A DNA stretch of 64,000 bases. Origin: Rubrivivax sp. Lineage in GTDB: Bacteria; Pseudomonadota; Gammaproteobacteria; Burkholderiales; Burkholderiaceae_C. The stretch is taken from contig JAHBZT010000003.1 in NCBI GenBank assembly GCA_019635315.1, forward strand, positions 1 through 64,000. Reading direction: 5' to 3'. The notes beneath the pieces are model-generated. The model saw only the letters and a list, made by a program, of their open reading frames with translations. It was not told where the DNA came from and did no database searches. Below, one piece after another: positions 8,461 to 16,335 of the stretch (position 1 is its first letter; every line of letters begins with the position of its first letter). The translations under genes were made by a program, and so were the position numbers.

Positions 8461-9555
8461 TCAGCCGATGCTCTCGACCTGCCGGCTCTGCTGGTAGGCG
8501 CGGCCGAAGCGGTTGGCCAGGAAGGCCGGCAGCTCGACCTGTTCCTGGCGGATGAAGCCGCGCTGCGGCAGCCGGCCCTCGCGGAACAGGTCCACCGCGG
8601 CGCAGATGCCGGCCGCGGTCGTGATCTGGATGGCCGAGAGCGGATGCGCCTCGTCGCGGTCGGCGAAGATCTTGCGCGCGAAGACCTCCTGCACCAGCGC
8701 GCCGTCCTTGAGGCCGCTGACGGTGACGAAGACCAGCACCACGTCCTGCATCGTGGTCGGGATCGAGCGCCGCATGATCTCCTTCAGCGTCTCGGTGTCC
8801 TGGTTGAGCTGCAGTTCCTCCAGCAGCATCTTCATCAGGTCGCGGTGGCCGGGGTAGCGCACGCTCTTGTAGTCCAGCGTGCGCACGCGGCCGGCCAGGG
8901 TCTCGCACAGCGTGCCCAGGCCACCGCTGGTGTTGAAGGCCTCGTACTCGGTGCCGTCCAGGCTGAAGTGCTCCAGGCCCTCCAGCGGCAGCACCTCGAT
9001 GTTGCGGCCGTCGCGGATCGCCTCGCAGGGATGGCAGTATTCGTTGATCAGCCCGTCGACGCTCCAGGTCAGGTTGTATTTCAGGCTGTTGGTCGGGAAG
9101 GCGGGCAGCGCGCCGACGCGCATCTTGACCTCGTGCAGCGTGTCGAAGCCCTTGGCCAGGTGGTGCGCGACGATGCCGATGAAGCCCGGCGCCAGCCCGC
9201 ACTGCGGCATGAAGGCGGTGGCGGCGCCGTCGGCCAGCTGCTTGATCGCGCGCGTGGCCGCGACGTCCTCGGTGAGGTCGAAATAGTGGCAGCCGGCCTC
9301 GCGCGCCGCGGTGGCGGCCAGCGTCGCCAGGTGGTAGGGCAGCGCGTTGACCACCGCGTCCTGGCCGCGCAGCACGCGCAGCAGCGCCTCGGGGCTGGCG
9401 GTGTCGGCCAGCAGCGTCTTCGCGGGGTCGCCGGCCAGGCGGGCGAGGGCGGCCTCGCTGCGGTCGACGACGGTGACCTGATAGTCGCCGCAGGAGCCCA
9501 GCAGGCGGGCGATGGTCTGGCCGATGTGGCCGGCGCCGAGCAGGGTGATGCGCAT
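8461..9555 (-). CDS. Saccharopine dehydrogenase family NAD(P)-dependent enzyme
   Basis: 364 residues. The N-terminal Rossmann fold begins with MRITLLGAGHIGQT (GxGxxG near residues 7-12), followed by a conserved NALPYH segment near residue 90 and the C-terminal catalytic/dimer domain of the saccharopine dehydrogenase/lysine dehydrogenase group. Enzymes of this family oxidise a secondary or primary amine of a lysine-like substrate with NAD(P). An Lrp-type regulator lies about 800 bp upstream, which fits amino-acid catabolism (inference). The exact substrate cannot be set from sequence; 'saccharopine dehydrogenase' is a family name here. Confidence 0.85.
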   Translation of the reverse strand: MRITLLGAGHIGQTIARLLGSCGDYQVTVVDRSEAALARLAGDPAKTLLADTASPEALLRVLRGQDAVVNALPYHLATLAATAAREAGCHYFDLTEDVAATRAIKQLADGAATAFMPQCGLAPGFIGIVAHHLAKGFDTLHEVKMRVGALPAFPTNSLKYNLTWSVDGLINEYCHPCEAIRDGRNIEVLPLEGLEHFSLDGTEYEAFNTSGGLGTLCETLAGRVRTLDYKSVRYPGHRDLMKMLLEELQLNQDTETLKEIMRRSIPTTMQDVVLVFVTVSGLKDGALVQEVFARKIFADRDEAHPLSAIQITTAAGICAAVDLFREGRLPQRGFIRQEQVELPAFLANRFGRAYQQSRQVESIG

Positions 9556-9614
9556 GGGAATGCCTCGTCAGGTGGGGTTGCCTGACGGGCAGTCTAGGCC
9601 CGGTTGCAGACGAA

Positions 9615-9666
9615 AGAAACGTACGTTACGTCGAAACAGGTTCAGTTTTCGACGATTAGTATCGTC
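9615..9666. promoter_or_regulatory. Cluster of overlapping palindromes before the saccharopine-dehydrogenase-like gene
   Basis: Three inverted repeats lie side by side: the palindrome AACGTACGTT (9618-9627), TCGAAAC...GTTTTCGA (about 9631-9652), and a perfect 6-bp stem GACGAT-TAGT-ATCGTC (9651-9666) that runs into the stop codon of the gene at right. This AT-richer block is both the 3' end of one gene and the promoter side of the next. It may hold a terminator plus a regulator site, possibly for the nearby Lrp protein. Confidence 0.4.
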
Positions 9667-10222
9667 ACGCTGTCGAACCGTTCGCCTTGTTGGCCGCTCG
9701 CGTGGCCTTCAGCTCGCGCGCGGCGGCCCGGCGGGCGCGCGTGGCGTCGCGCAGGTAGGCCTCCTCCGCCTCCTGGCGGATCGCGATCGCGCGCGCCAGC
9801 GCGGTGGCGTACTTCTCGTCGCTGTAGGTATTCTCGGTGCCGATGTAGACGGTGCGCCGGCGCGGCGTGTCGCCGAATCGCGGCACCAGCACCGCGAAGC
9901 TGCAGTCGCGCACGCTGGAGCCGTTGCGCTGGCGCACGATGGGCCCGCTGATGCCCGGCGGCAGCTGGCTGCGCTTGTTCTGGCTGGGGCCGCGCTGCAG
10001 CGTGGTCGGCGCCGGCAGCGTGGCGATGCGGCGCAGCAGTTCCTTGGTCGCCTTCTCCAGCGCGGCGGCGGCCCCGCTGCCGTCGTTGCTGTGGTCGGAA
10101 TACAGCTTGGTGCCGCCGTAGCGCAGCTGCCAGCCGTGGGTGGCACGGTGGTCGATGCGCTGGATGCACTGCGGCACCGCGAACCTGTGCCCCGAGAAGA
10201 TGGTCACGTCGCGAAATTTCAT
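9665..10222 (-). CDS. Unrecognised protein with possible AP2-like segments
   Basis: 185 residues. ATG 10222 is supported by GAGGTGAG directly upstream. No signal peptide or membrane segment. Two segments have a similar look: GWQLRYGG followed by an Ala/Lys-rich helix (about residues 30-65), and a later strand-rich part ending RRRTVYIGTENTYSDEKYA with a long charged helix (about 120-165). This strand-strand-strand-helix pattern is reminiscent of AP2-type DNA-binding folds, but I do not recognise the family firmly. The C-terminal tail is basic (repeated Arg/Ala/Lys), which would suit nucleic-acid binding. Encoded alone between two regulated genes. Confidence 0.7.
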   Translation of the reverse strand: MKFRDVTIFSGHRFAVPQCIQRIDHRATHGWQLRYGGTKLYSDHSNDGSGAAAALEKATKELLRRIATLPAPTTLQRGPSQNKRSQLPPGISGPIVRQRNGSSVRDCSFAVLVPRFGDTPRRRTVYIGTENTYSDEKYATALARAIAIRQEAEEAYLRDATRARRAAARELKATRAANKANGSTA

Positions 10223-10360
10223 GCTCACCTCGAAGCGGGCGCCGGCCGCCGGAGCCCGTGCCCGTTTCAACGCATGACCCCCGGCCTGCGCTGACAGCGG
10301 CACTGCGACAATGGTTGCGCCGCCCCTGCCGCCGCCGCGGCCCGCCGCGGCCACCCGACG

Positions 10361-10798
10361 ATGCTGCTGGACACCCTGGACCGCCGACTGATCGCGCTGC
10401 TGCAGGCCGACGCGCGCGCCAGCGCCGCCGACCTGGCGCGCCGACTGGGCGTCGCGCGCACGACGGTGCTGGCGCGCCTGGCCCGCCTGGAGCGCGAGCG
10501 TGTCATCGTCGGCTACACGGTGCGCCTGGGGCAGGACGAGGGCGAGCGCGGTGTCGAGGCCTTCGTCGGCATCACGACCGAGCCGAAGTCCGGCGCCCTG
10601 GTCACCCAGCGCCTGGCCGCTTTGCCCGAGCTGCGCCAGCTGTGCTCGGTCAGCGGCGAGTACGACTACATCGCGCTGCTGCGCGCCGAGTCGCCGGCCC
10701 GCCTGGACACGCTGCTGGACGAGATCGGCGCCATCGACGGCGTGCGGCGCACGACGACCTCGGTCGTGCTGGCGCGCCGCATCGACCGCGCGGCGTAG
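10361..10798 (+). CDS. Lrp/AsnC family transcriptional regulator
   Basis: 145 residues, the usual length. The N-terminal winged helix-turn-helix (LDTLDRRLIALLQADARAS, residues 3-21, with recognition helix VARTTVLARLARLE near 31-44) is followed by the RAM ligand-binding domain (residues 65-140, with LCSVSGEYDYIALL). Such proteins sense amino acids and control their metabolism. The saccharopine-dehydrogenase-like gene is nearby on the other strand with one gene between, so it may be a target (inference). No clear Shine-Dalgarno sequence precedes the ATG. Confidence 0.9.
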   Translation: MLLDTLDRRLIALLQADARASAADLARRLGVARTTVLARLARLERERVIVGYTVRLGQDEGERGVEAFVGITTEPKSGALVTQRLAALPELRQLCSVSGEYDYIALLRAESPARLDTLLDEIGAIDGVRRTTTSVVLARRIDRAA

Positions 10799-10988
10799 GG
10801 CGCGGGCACCGGCCCCGGGGCGCCCGGCGGCACGGCCAGGCCGTCCGCACGCGGCCGGTCCCTGCGGCGGCAGGGCGGGTGAACGGGGGTGCTGGCCCGC
10901 AGGCATGGCCCGTCGGCTGGCTCCAACGGGCGATGCCCGGCGGCGGTGCGCCGAGCACGATGCAGGCCTCGCTCGATGCCCGCCTGCC

Positions 10989-12221
10989 ATGTCCCCGCGC
11001 CCAGCCCGCCCCGACTGCTCCGCCCGCTCCTGGCTCGCCGCCATGCTGGCCGACGCGCTGGAGGCTGCGCTGGGCGCCGGGCTGGTCGTGCTGGTCGCGA
11101 TCGTGCTCGCCGCCACCGCGGTGCCGGCCGCCGCGGCCGAACAGCCGCCGCTGCTGCCGGCCCGGCTCGGCGCGACCGGCCTGCACGCGCCCGGCGCGCC
11201 CGGCGGGCCCGGCGCGGCCGGCCGGCCGGCCGCCATCGCCGCCGGCGTCGCGCCGTTCACGCCGCGGTACCCGCTGTGGACCGACGGCGCCGACAAGCGC
11301 CGCTGGATCGCGCTGCCGCCGGGCCGCGCGATCGACGGCAGCGACCCCGACGCCTGGCAGTTTCCGCCCGGCACCCGGCTGTGGAAGGAATTTGCCTACG
11401 GCGGCCGGCCGGTCGAGACGCGCCTGATCGAACGCCTGGCCGACGGCTCGTGGCGCTTCGCCGCCTATGTCTGGGACGCCGACGGCCGCGACGCCACGCT
11501 GGCACCGGCCGAAGGCGTGCTCGTCGCGGCGCCGGCGGCACCGGGGGGCCGCCATGCCGTGCCCTCGCGCGACGACTGCCTGGCCTGCCACGGCAGCGCC
11601 GCGGTGCCGGTGCTGGGCGTCGGCACGCTGCAGCTGTCGCCGGCCGGCGACGCGGACGACGCCGTCGCGCCCGGCGGGCGCCGGCGCAGCGCCGGCGAGA
11701 TGGACCTGCGCGCGCTGGTGCGGCGCGGCTGGCTGCGCGGCCTGCCGCCGGCACTGCTGGACGAGCCGCCGCGGCTGGCCGCGCGCAGCCCGGTCGAGCG
11801 TACCGCGCTGGGCGTGCTGCTGGGCAACTGCGCGCACTGCCACAACGCCAGCGGCCACCGCGTGCCGCTGCGGCTGGACCTGGCACCCTCGGCCGCCGAC
11901 CCGCAGGCGGCGCTGGCGCGCACGCTGCGCAGCCTGGTCGGCGCCGCCAGCCGCTGGCAGGCGACGGCCGACGGCCGGGCCCTCATCGTGGCGCCGGGCG
12001 ACGCCGGCGCCAGCGTGCTGGTGCAGCGCATGGCCTCGCGCGAGCCGCGCGTGCAGATGCCGCCGCTGGGCACCGCCGCGCCCGACCACGCCGCGCTGGC
12101 GCTGCTGACGCGCTGGATCGACGACGAACTGCCGCAACTCGAGCAGCAGGCCGGCGCGGCGGCCGCAGCAGCCGCCGCCGCCGGAACGACGGCCGCCCAT
12201 CCGGTGCGGCGCGAACCCTGA
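10989..12221 (+). CDS. Diheme c-type cytochrome-like protein (SO2930/HNE_0200-like)
   Basis: 410 residues from ATG 10989; ATG 11043 is an alternative. A hydrophobic stretch near residues 28-50 with an Ala-rich end serves as signal peptide or anchor. The segment around FTPRYPLWTDGADKRRWIAL is typical of a conserved family of large periplasmic diheme proteins. Two CXXCH heme sites are present: CLACH (Cys at about 197) and CAHCH (about 281). The C-terminal region resembles the PPLG/ARP end of such proteins, followed by an Ala-rich tail. It lies 63 bp before a second cytochrome, so the two may pass electrons between them. The physiological donor and acceptor are unknown. Confidence 0.75.
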   Translation: MSPRPARPDCSARSWLAAMLADALEAALGAGLVVLVAIVLAATAVPAAAAEQPPLLPARLGATGLHAPGAPGGPGAAGRPAAIAAGVAPFTPRYPLWTDGADKRRWIALPPGRAIDGSDPDAWQFPPGTRLWKEFAYGGRPVETRLIERLADGSWRFAAYVWDADGRDATLAPAEGVLVAAPAAPGGRHAVPSRDDCLACHGSAAVPVLGVGTLQLSPAGDADDAVAPGGRRRSAGEMDLRALVRRGWLRGLPPALLDEPPRLAARSPVERTALGVLLGNCAHCHNASGHRVPLRLDLAPSAADPQAALARTLRSLVGAASRWQATADGRALIVAPGDAGASVLVQRMASREPRVQMPPLGTAAPDHAALALLTRWIDDELPQLEQQAGAAAAAAAAAGTTAAHPVRREP

Positions 12222-12284
12222 CCGGCGCCGCGCCGCCGAACGCATCCCGACCCCCAACCCCCACCCACCCGAGGAGAGTCCCTG

Positions 12285-12881
12285 ATGAACGCACGTCGTC
12301 CCCAGCCCCGCCGCCTTGCCTTCGCCGCCCTGCTGGCGGTGCTGGCGGCGCCCGCCCTCGCGGCCGGTCCGGCCGCCCCGAAGGCGGCGCTGACCGTCGA
12401 GCAGGCGCGTGGCCAGTACCTGGTCAACACGTCCGGCTGCATCGACTGCCACACGCCGTTCAAGCTCGGGCCCAGGGGGCCGGAGCCGGACATGAGCCGC
12501 CACCTGTCGGGCCACCCGGAAGGGATGCAGATGCCGCCGCCGCCGGCATTGCCCGAAGGGCCCTGGCTGGTCATCTCGTCGGCGACCAATACTGCCTTCG
12601 CCGGCCCCTGGGGCGTGAGCTTCACGGCCAACCTGACGCCGGACCCGGAGACCGGCCTGGGCCTGTGGAGCGCACGCGACTTCCGCCAGACCATCCGCAC
12701 CGGCCGCCACCTGGGCCGCGGCCGCGAGCTGCTGCCGCCGATGCCGGTGCCGGTCTACAACCACTTCACCGATGCCGACCTGGATGCGGTCTTCGCCTAC
12801 CTGCAGACGCTGCCGCCGGTGAAGAACAAGGTGCCCGAGCCGCGGCCGCCGGTGCGCGCCAGCGCCGCGGCGCCGAAGTGA
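12285..12881 (+). CDS. Periplasmic monoheme cytochrome c
   Basis: 198 residues with a cleavable signal peptide (basic start, Ala/Leu core, APALAA). One heme site CIDCH begins at residue 52. Downstream NLTPDPETGLGLW and FTDADLDAVFAYLQTLPP match the cytochrome c subunits found with periplasmic dehydrogenases and oxidases; a methionine in LLPPMPVPVYN is a likely axial ligand. The ATG has a strong ribosome binding site (GAGGAGAG). Expression probably follows the diheme gene upstream. No dehydrogenase subunit is encoded nearby. Confidence 0.85.
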   Translation: MNARRPQPRRLAFAALLAVLAAPALAAGPAAPKAALTVEQARGQYLVNTSGCIDCHTPFKLGPRGPEPDMSRHLSGHPEGMQMPPPPALPEGPWLVISSATNTAFAGPWGVSFTANLTPDPETGLGLWSARDFRQTIRTGRHLGRGRELLPPMPVPVYNHFTDADLDAVFAYLQTLPPVKNKVPEPRPPVRASAAAPK

Positions 12882-12900
12882 GCGCCGGGCCGGGCGGACC

Positions 12901-13584
12901 TCAGCCGGCCAGCGCGGCGCGCATCGAGTCGATGACCGCCTTGTAGTCGCGCTGGCCGAAGATCGCGCTGCCGGCGACGAAGGTGTCGGCGCCGGCATCG
13001 GCGACACGGCGGATGTTGTCGGCCTTGATGCCGCCGTCGACCTCGAGCCGGATGTCGCGCCCGCTGGCTTCGATCAGCCGGCGCACGCGCTCGCACTTGC
13101 GCAGCGCGCTGTCGATGAACGACTGGCCGCCGAAGCCCGGGTTGACGCTCATCAGCAGCACGACGTCGACCTTGTCGATCACCCACTCCAGCACGTCCAG
13201 CGGCGCGGCCGGGTTGAAGACCAGCCCGGCGCGGCAGCCGGCGTCGCGGATCAGCTGCAGCGTGCGGTCGACGTGCGTGCTGGCGTCCGGGTGGAAGGTC
13301 ACGATGTCGGCGCCGGCCTTCGCGAAGGCCTGGGCCAGCGCATCGACCGGCTGCACCATCAGGTGCACGTCCAGCGGCACCGGCGTGCCGTCGGCGCGCA
13401 CGCAGTGCGGCTTGAGCGCCTGCGCGACCATCGGGCCGATGGTCAGGTTGGGCACGTAATGGTTGTCCATCACGTCGAAGTGGATCCAGTCGGCGCCGGC
13501 CGCGATGACCGCGCGCACCTCCTCGCCCAGGCGCGCGAAGTCCGCGGAGAGGATGCTGGGCGCGATGCGGTAGCTGGGTCTCAT
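12901..13584 (-). CDS. rpe: Ribulose-phosphate 3-epimerase
   Basis: 227 residues, full length. Interconverts ribulose 5-phosphate and xylulose 5-phosphate in the pentose phosphate and Calvin pathways. The TIM-barrel signatures are intact: [13 protein letters not shown] near the N-terminus, [14 protein letters not shown] (catalytic Asp), [20 protein letters not shown] and VDGGIK (second catalytic Asp). In many Burkholderiales rpe is followed by gph and trpE; here a cytochrome gene faces it instead, so that linkage is lost. It is divergent from apaG, as is usual. Confidence 0.97.
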   Translation of the reverse strand: MRPSYRIAPSILSADFARLGEEVRAVIAAGADWIHFDVMDNHYVPNLTIGPMVAQALKPHCVRADGTPVPLDVHLMVQPVDALAQAFAKAGADIVTFHPDASTHVDRTLQLIRDAGCRAGLVFNPAAPLDVLEWVIDKVDVVLLMSVNPGFGGQSFIDSALRKCERVRRLIEASGRDIRLEVDGGIKADNIRRVADAGADTFVAGSAIFGQRDYKAVIDSMRAALAG

Positions 13585-13639
13585 GGCGGGATTCTAGGAG
13601 TGCGTCGCAGGGGCAGGCCGGCTGCCTAGAATGGCTGCC
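13585..13639. promoter_or_regulatory. Divergent rpe/apaG promoters with matching -10-like hexamers
   Basis: Each gene has TAGAAT just before its start: on the minus strand at 13596-13591, 6 bases before the rpe ATG, and on the plus strand at 13627-13632, 7 bases before apaG ATG 13640. If these are -10 elements both mRNAs start at or within a base or two of the start codon. No Shine-Dalgarno sequence is visible on either side. Confidence 0.45.
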
Positions 13640-14014
13640 ATGGCGCGACCCGAGTTCAGCTGCAGCGTGCGCGTGCAGTACCTGCCCGAGCAGTCCGAGC
13701 CGCCCGACGGGCCGTTCGCCTTCGCCTACACGGTGACGATACGCAACAGCGGCGACATCGCGGCGCAGCTGGTGGCGCGCCACTGGGTCATCACCGACGC
13801 CGCCGGCCGCGTCGAGGAAGTGCGCGGCCTGGCCGTCGTCGGCCACCAGCCGCTGCTCAAGCCCGGCGAGCAGTTCGAGTACACGAGCTGGGTGCGCATC
13901 GCCACACCGCACGGCCAGATGCGCGGCACCTACTTCTGCATGACCGAGGACGCGCACCCCTTCGAGGCGGCGGTGCCGGCCTTCGAACTCGTCTTCCCCG
14001 GCCTGCTGCATTGA
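13640..14014 (+). CDS. apaG: ApaG protein
   Basis: 124 residues, matching the family length of about 125. ApaG is a small immunoglobulin-like beta-sandwich protein of uncertain function, named from the E. coli apaH region and often annotated as a Co2+/Mg2+ efflux-related protein. Recognisable core: FAYTVTIRNSGDIAAQLVARHW, the VVGHQPLLKPGEQFEYTS loop and the MRGTYFCM segment. ATG 13640 is chosen over ATG 13631 because the shorter form aligns with relatives and the upstream ATG overlaps a -10-like hexamer. The Gcr gene begins 8 bases after the stop. Confidence 0.93.
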   Translation: MARPEFSCSVRVQYLPEQSEPPDGPFAFAYTVTIRNSGDIAAQLVARHWVITDAAGRVEEVRGLAVVGHQPLLKPGEQFEYTSWVRIATPHGQMRGTYFCMTEDAHPFEAAVPAFELVFPGLLH

Positions 14015-14021
14015 GCGGTCG

Positions 14022-16160
14022 ATGGCCGCCTGGGACCTGACCGCGCTGCTCAACGCGGCCGACCCCAAGGCGGGACTCGCCGAACGCCACATCTGGCTGG
14101 TGCGGCTGATGGAGTGGCTGCGCCATGCGCCGCCGCCCAGGGCCGCCGAGCCCGGTGCCGCCCCCGTTACCACGCCCGCCGCCACGCCCGGCGAAGCCGG
14201 CACGACGGCGCCGACGCCGCGCCCGCTGGTCAAGCTGCGCCACCTGCTCGCGGTGCTGGAGGCCAACCCGGCGCACCGCGAGCGTGTGCAGGGGCTGATG
14301 CGCGCGTTCTGGCGCGACATCGACGGCGCCGCGCTGTTCGCCGACTTCGGCTTCTCGTCGCGGCTGGCGTTGCGCAGCGAGGTCGCGAGCCGCATCCGCC
14401 AGCGCCTGCTGCCGCGCAGCCCGGAGACCGCCGACCTGGCCGAGCTGTTCCACCTCGTCTTCGACCCGCGCGACGCGGACTGGATCGACCAGCTCGACGA
14501 GCCGCTGCTGGCGCGCATCGCGGCCCTGCTGGCGCCCGGCGCGCGCGAAGGCGCGGCCGCGCCGCCTGCCGCCGCCGGCCGCAACAGCGCCGCCCGGCCC
14601 GCGGTGCCGGCGCCGGCCTGGGACTGGCGCGGCGTGATGCTGGACGCCGTCACGATCCTCGTCAGCGCGATCCACGCCGCCGGCTTCGCGCCGCCGCTGC
14701 GCAAGCGCATGAGCCCGGCGCTGCTCGCCGACGAGCCCTTCCGCCAGCTGCCGCATGCCGCCGACGAGCTGCGCCTGGCGCTGCAGCGCGGCGACTCGGC
14801 GCAGGCGCTGGCGCAGGCGCGCTACCTGCGCGCGCTGCTCGACGCCTGCCGCCGCGCCAGCGCCAGCATCACCGAGCACCTGGAGGAGCACGGCGTCTCG
14901 GTCGACATCGTGTTCGAGATGGACCAGCTGCGCGCGCGTTGCGAACGCGTGGAGCTGCTGCTGCAGTGCGTGCTGGCGCCGGCGCCGGCCGCCGAACTGC
15001 GCCACCTGGTGGCCGAGCTGGTGCGCGTCGAAGGCCACCTGCTCGGCCTGCGCGACCTGCTCGCGCGCCACTATTCGCTGCTCGCACGCCAGGTCGCCGA
15101 GCGCAGCGCCGAGACCGGCGAGCGCTACATCACGCGCGACCGCGACGAATACCGCGACATGCTCAGGCGCGCCGCCGGCGGCGGCGCGGTGATCGCCGGC
15201 ACGACCTTCGTCAAGTTCGCGATCGCGGCGGTCGGCCTGTCGGCCTTCTGGACCGGCTTCTGGTCGGGCGCCAACTATGCCGCCAGCTTCGTGCTGATCA
15301 TGCTGCTGCACTGGACGGTGGCGACCAAGCAGCCGGCGATGACGGCGCCGGCGATGGCGGCGCGGCTGCAGGTGGCCGGCAGCCAGCGCAGCGACGCCGA
15401 GATCGAGGCCTTCGTCGACCGCGTCGCGGCGCTGATCCGCTCGCAGGTGGCCGGCATCGCCGGCAACCTGGCGCTGTGCGCGCCGCTGGTGCTGGCCGCG
15501 CAGGCGATCGCGACCTGGGCCTTCGGCCAGCCGCTGGTCGGTGCCGAGCAGGCGCCCTACGTGCTGGACAGCCTGACGCTGCTGGGGCCGACGGCGCTGT
15601 TCGCGGCCTTCACCGGCGTGCTGCTGTTCGCCAGCTCGCTGGCCGCGGGCTGGGCCGAGAACTGGTTCGTCTTCCACCGCCTGGACAGCGCGATCGCGCA
15701 CAACCCGCGCATCGTCGAGCGGCTGGGCGCGGCGCGCGCCGCGCGCTGGGCGACCTGGTGGCGGCGCAACGTGTCCGGGCTGGCGGCCAACGTCTCGCTG
15801 GGCATGATGCTGGGGCTGGTGCCGGCGCTGCTGGCCTTCGTCGGGCTGCCGGTGGACGTGCGCCACGTCACGCTGTCGACCGGCCAGCTCGCGGCGGGGC
15901 TGGGCGGCGAGGGCTTCGCGCTGCTGCAGGCGCCCGCGTTCTGGTGGTGCGTGGCCGGCATCGCGGTGACCGCGGTGCTCAACGTGACGGTCAGCTTCTG
16001 GCTCGCGTTCAAGGTCGCGCTGCGCTCGCGCGGCGTGCGCGTGCGCGACCGCAGCCGCATCGGCCGGGCGCTGCGCCGGCGCCTGCGCCGGCGGCCGCTG
16101 AGCTTCCTGTGGCCGCCGCGCGACCTGCCCGGCGCGGCGGCGGACGGCGGCGCGCGCTGA
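14022..16160 (+). CDS. Gcr-family multi-pass membrane protein ('site-specific recombinase')
   Basis: 712 residues. The family is annotated as site-specific recombinase after Neisseria gcr, but no recombinase active-site pattern is visible. The N-terminal ~390 residues are soluble and helical, with an Ala/Pro-rich linker near 45-65; the rest contains several membrane helices, for example around GAVIAGTTFVKFAIAAVGL, FAAFTGVLLFASSLAAG and WWCVAGIAVTAVLNVTVSFW. A role in the envelope seems more likely than recombination (inference). It follows apaG within a few bases, as in other Burkholderiales, so the two are cotranscribed. Its stop abuts the stop of the next, convergent gene. Confidence 0.85.
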   Translation: MAAWDLTALLNAADPKAGLAERHIWLVRLMEWLRHAPPPRAAEPGAAPVTTPAATPGEAGTTAPTPRPLVKLRHLLAVLEANPAHRERVQGLMRAFWRDIDGAALFADFGFSSRLALRSEVASRIRQRLLPRSPETADLAELFHLVFDPRDADWIDQLDEPLLARIAALLAPGAREGAAAPPAAAGRNSAARPAVPAPAWDWRGVMLDAVTILVSAIHAAGFAPPLRKRMSPALLADEPFRQLPHAADELRLALQRGDSAQALAQARYLRALLDACRRASASITEHLEEHGVSVDIVFEMDQLRARCERVELLLQCVLAPAPAAELRHLVAELVRVEGHLLGLRDLLARHYSLLARQVAERSAETGERYITRDRDEYRDMLRRAAGGGAVIAGTTFVKFAIAAVGLSAFWTGFWSGANYAASFVLIMLLHWTVATKQPAMTAPAMAARLQVAGSQRSDAEIEAFVDRVAALIRSQVAGIAGNLALCAPLVLAAQAIATWAFGQPLVGAEQAPYVLDSLTLLGPTALFAAFTGVLLFASSLAAGWAENWFVFHRLDSAIAHNPRIVERLGAARAARWATWWRRNVSGLAANVSLGMMLGLVPALLAFVGLPVDVRHVTLSTGQLAAGLGGEGFALLQAPAFWWCVAGIAVTAVLNVTVSFWLAFKVALRSRGVRVRDRSRIGRALRRRLRRRPLSFLWPPRDLPGAAADGGAR

Positions 16161-16295
16161 TCAGCGGCGGTCGGCGTCCGGCGGCTCGTCGTCGCTTCGT
16201 CGCTCGCCGCGCCGGCGGCCGGCGAACATCGTCCACCAGACGGCGAAGACCAGCAGCGCCAGCGCGGCCAGCGCTTCCAGGATCAGCAGCCACAT
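16161..16295 (-). CDS. Small single-span membrane protein
   Basis: 44 residues, unrecognised. It starts MWLLILEALAALALL, giving one membrane helix at about residues 2-25, then a basic patch (AGRRRGERR) and an acidic tail. A GAGGAG ribosome binding site lies 9 bases before the ATG, which is good evidence for a real gene despite its size. By the positive-inside rule the tail should be cytoplasmic. The stop codon adjoins the convergent Gcr stop, forming TGATCA at 16158-16163. Confidence 0.65.
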   Translation of the reverse strand: MWLLILEALAALALLVFAVWWTMFAGRRRGERRSDDEPPDADRR

Positions 16296-16335
16296 CGCCG
16301 GGGCTCCTCGCGCGCCGGGCCGGTGGGCGCCCGTC

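Noticed and set aside
10223-11374. N-terminal extension of the unrecognised 185-residue protein
   Set aside because: The added residues overlap the Lrp gene on the other strand; ATG 10222 has its own GAGGTGAG site.
14022-16160. Site-specific DNA recombinase
   Set aside because: The name is historical; the protein is multi-pass membrane and shows no tyrosine or serine recombinase residues.
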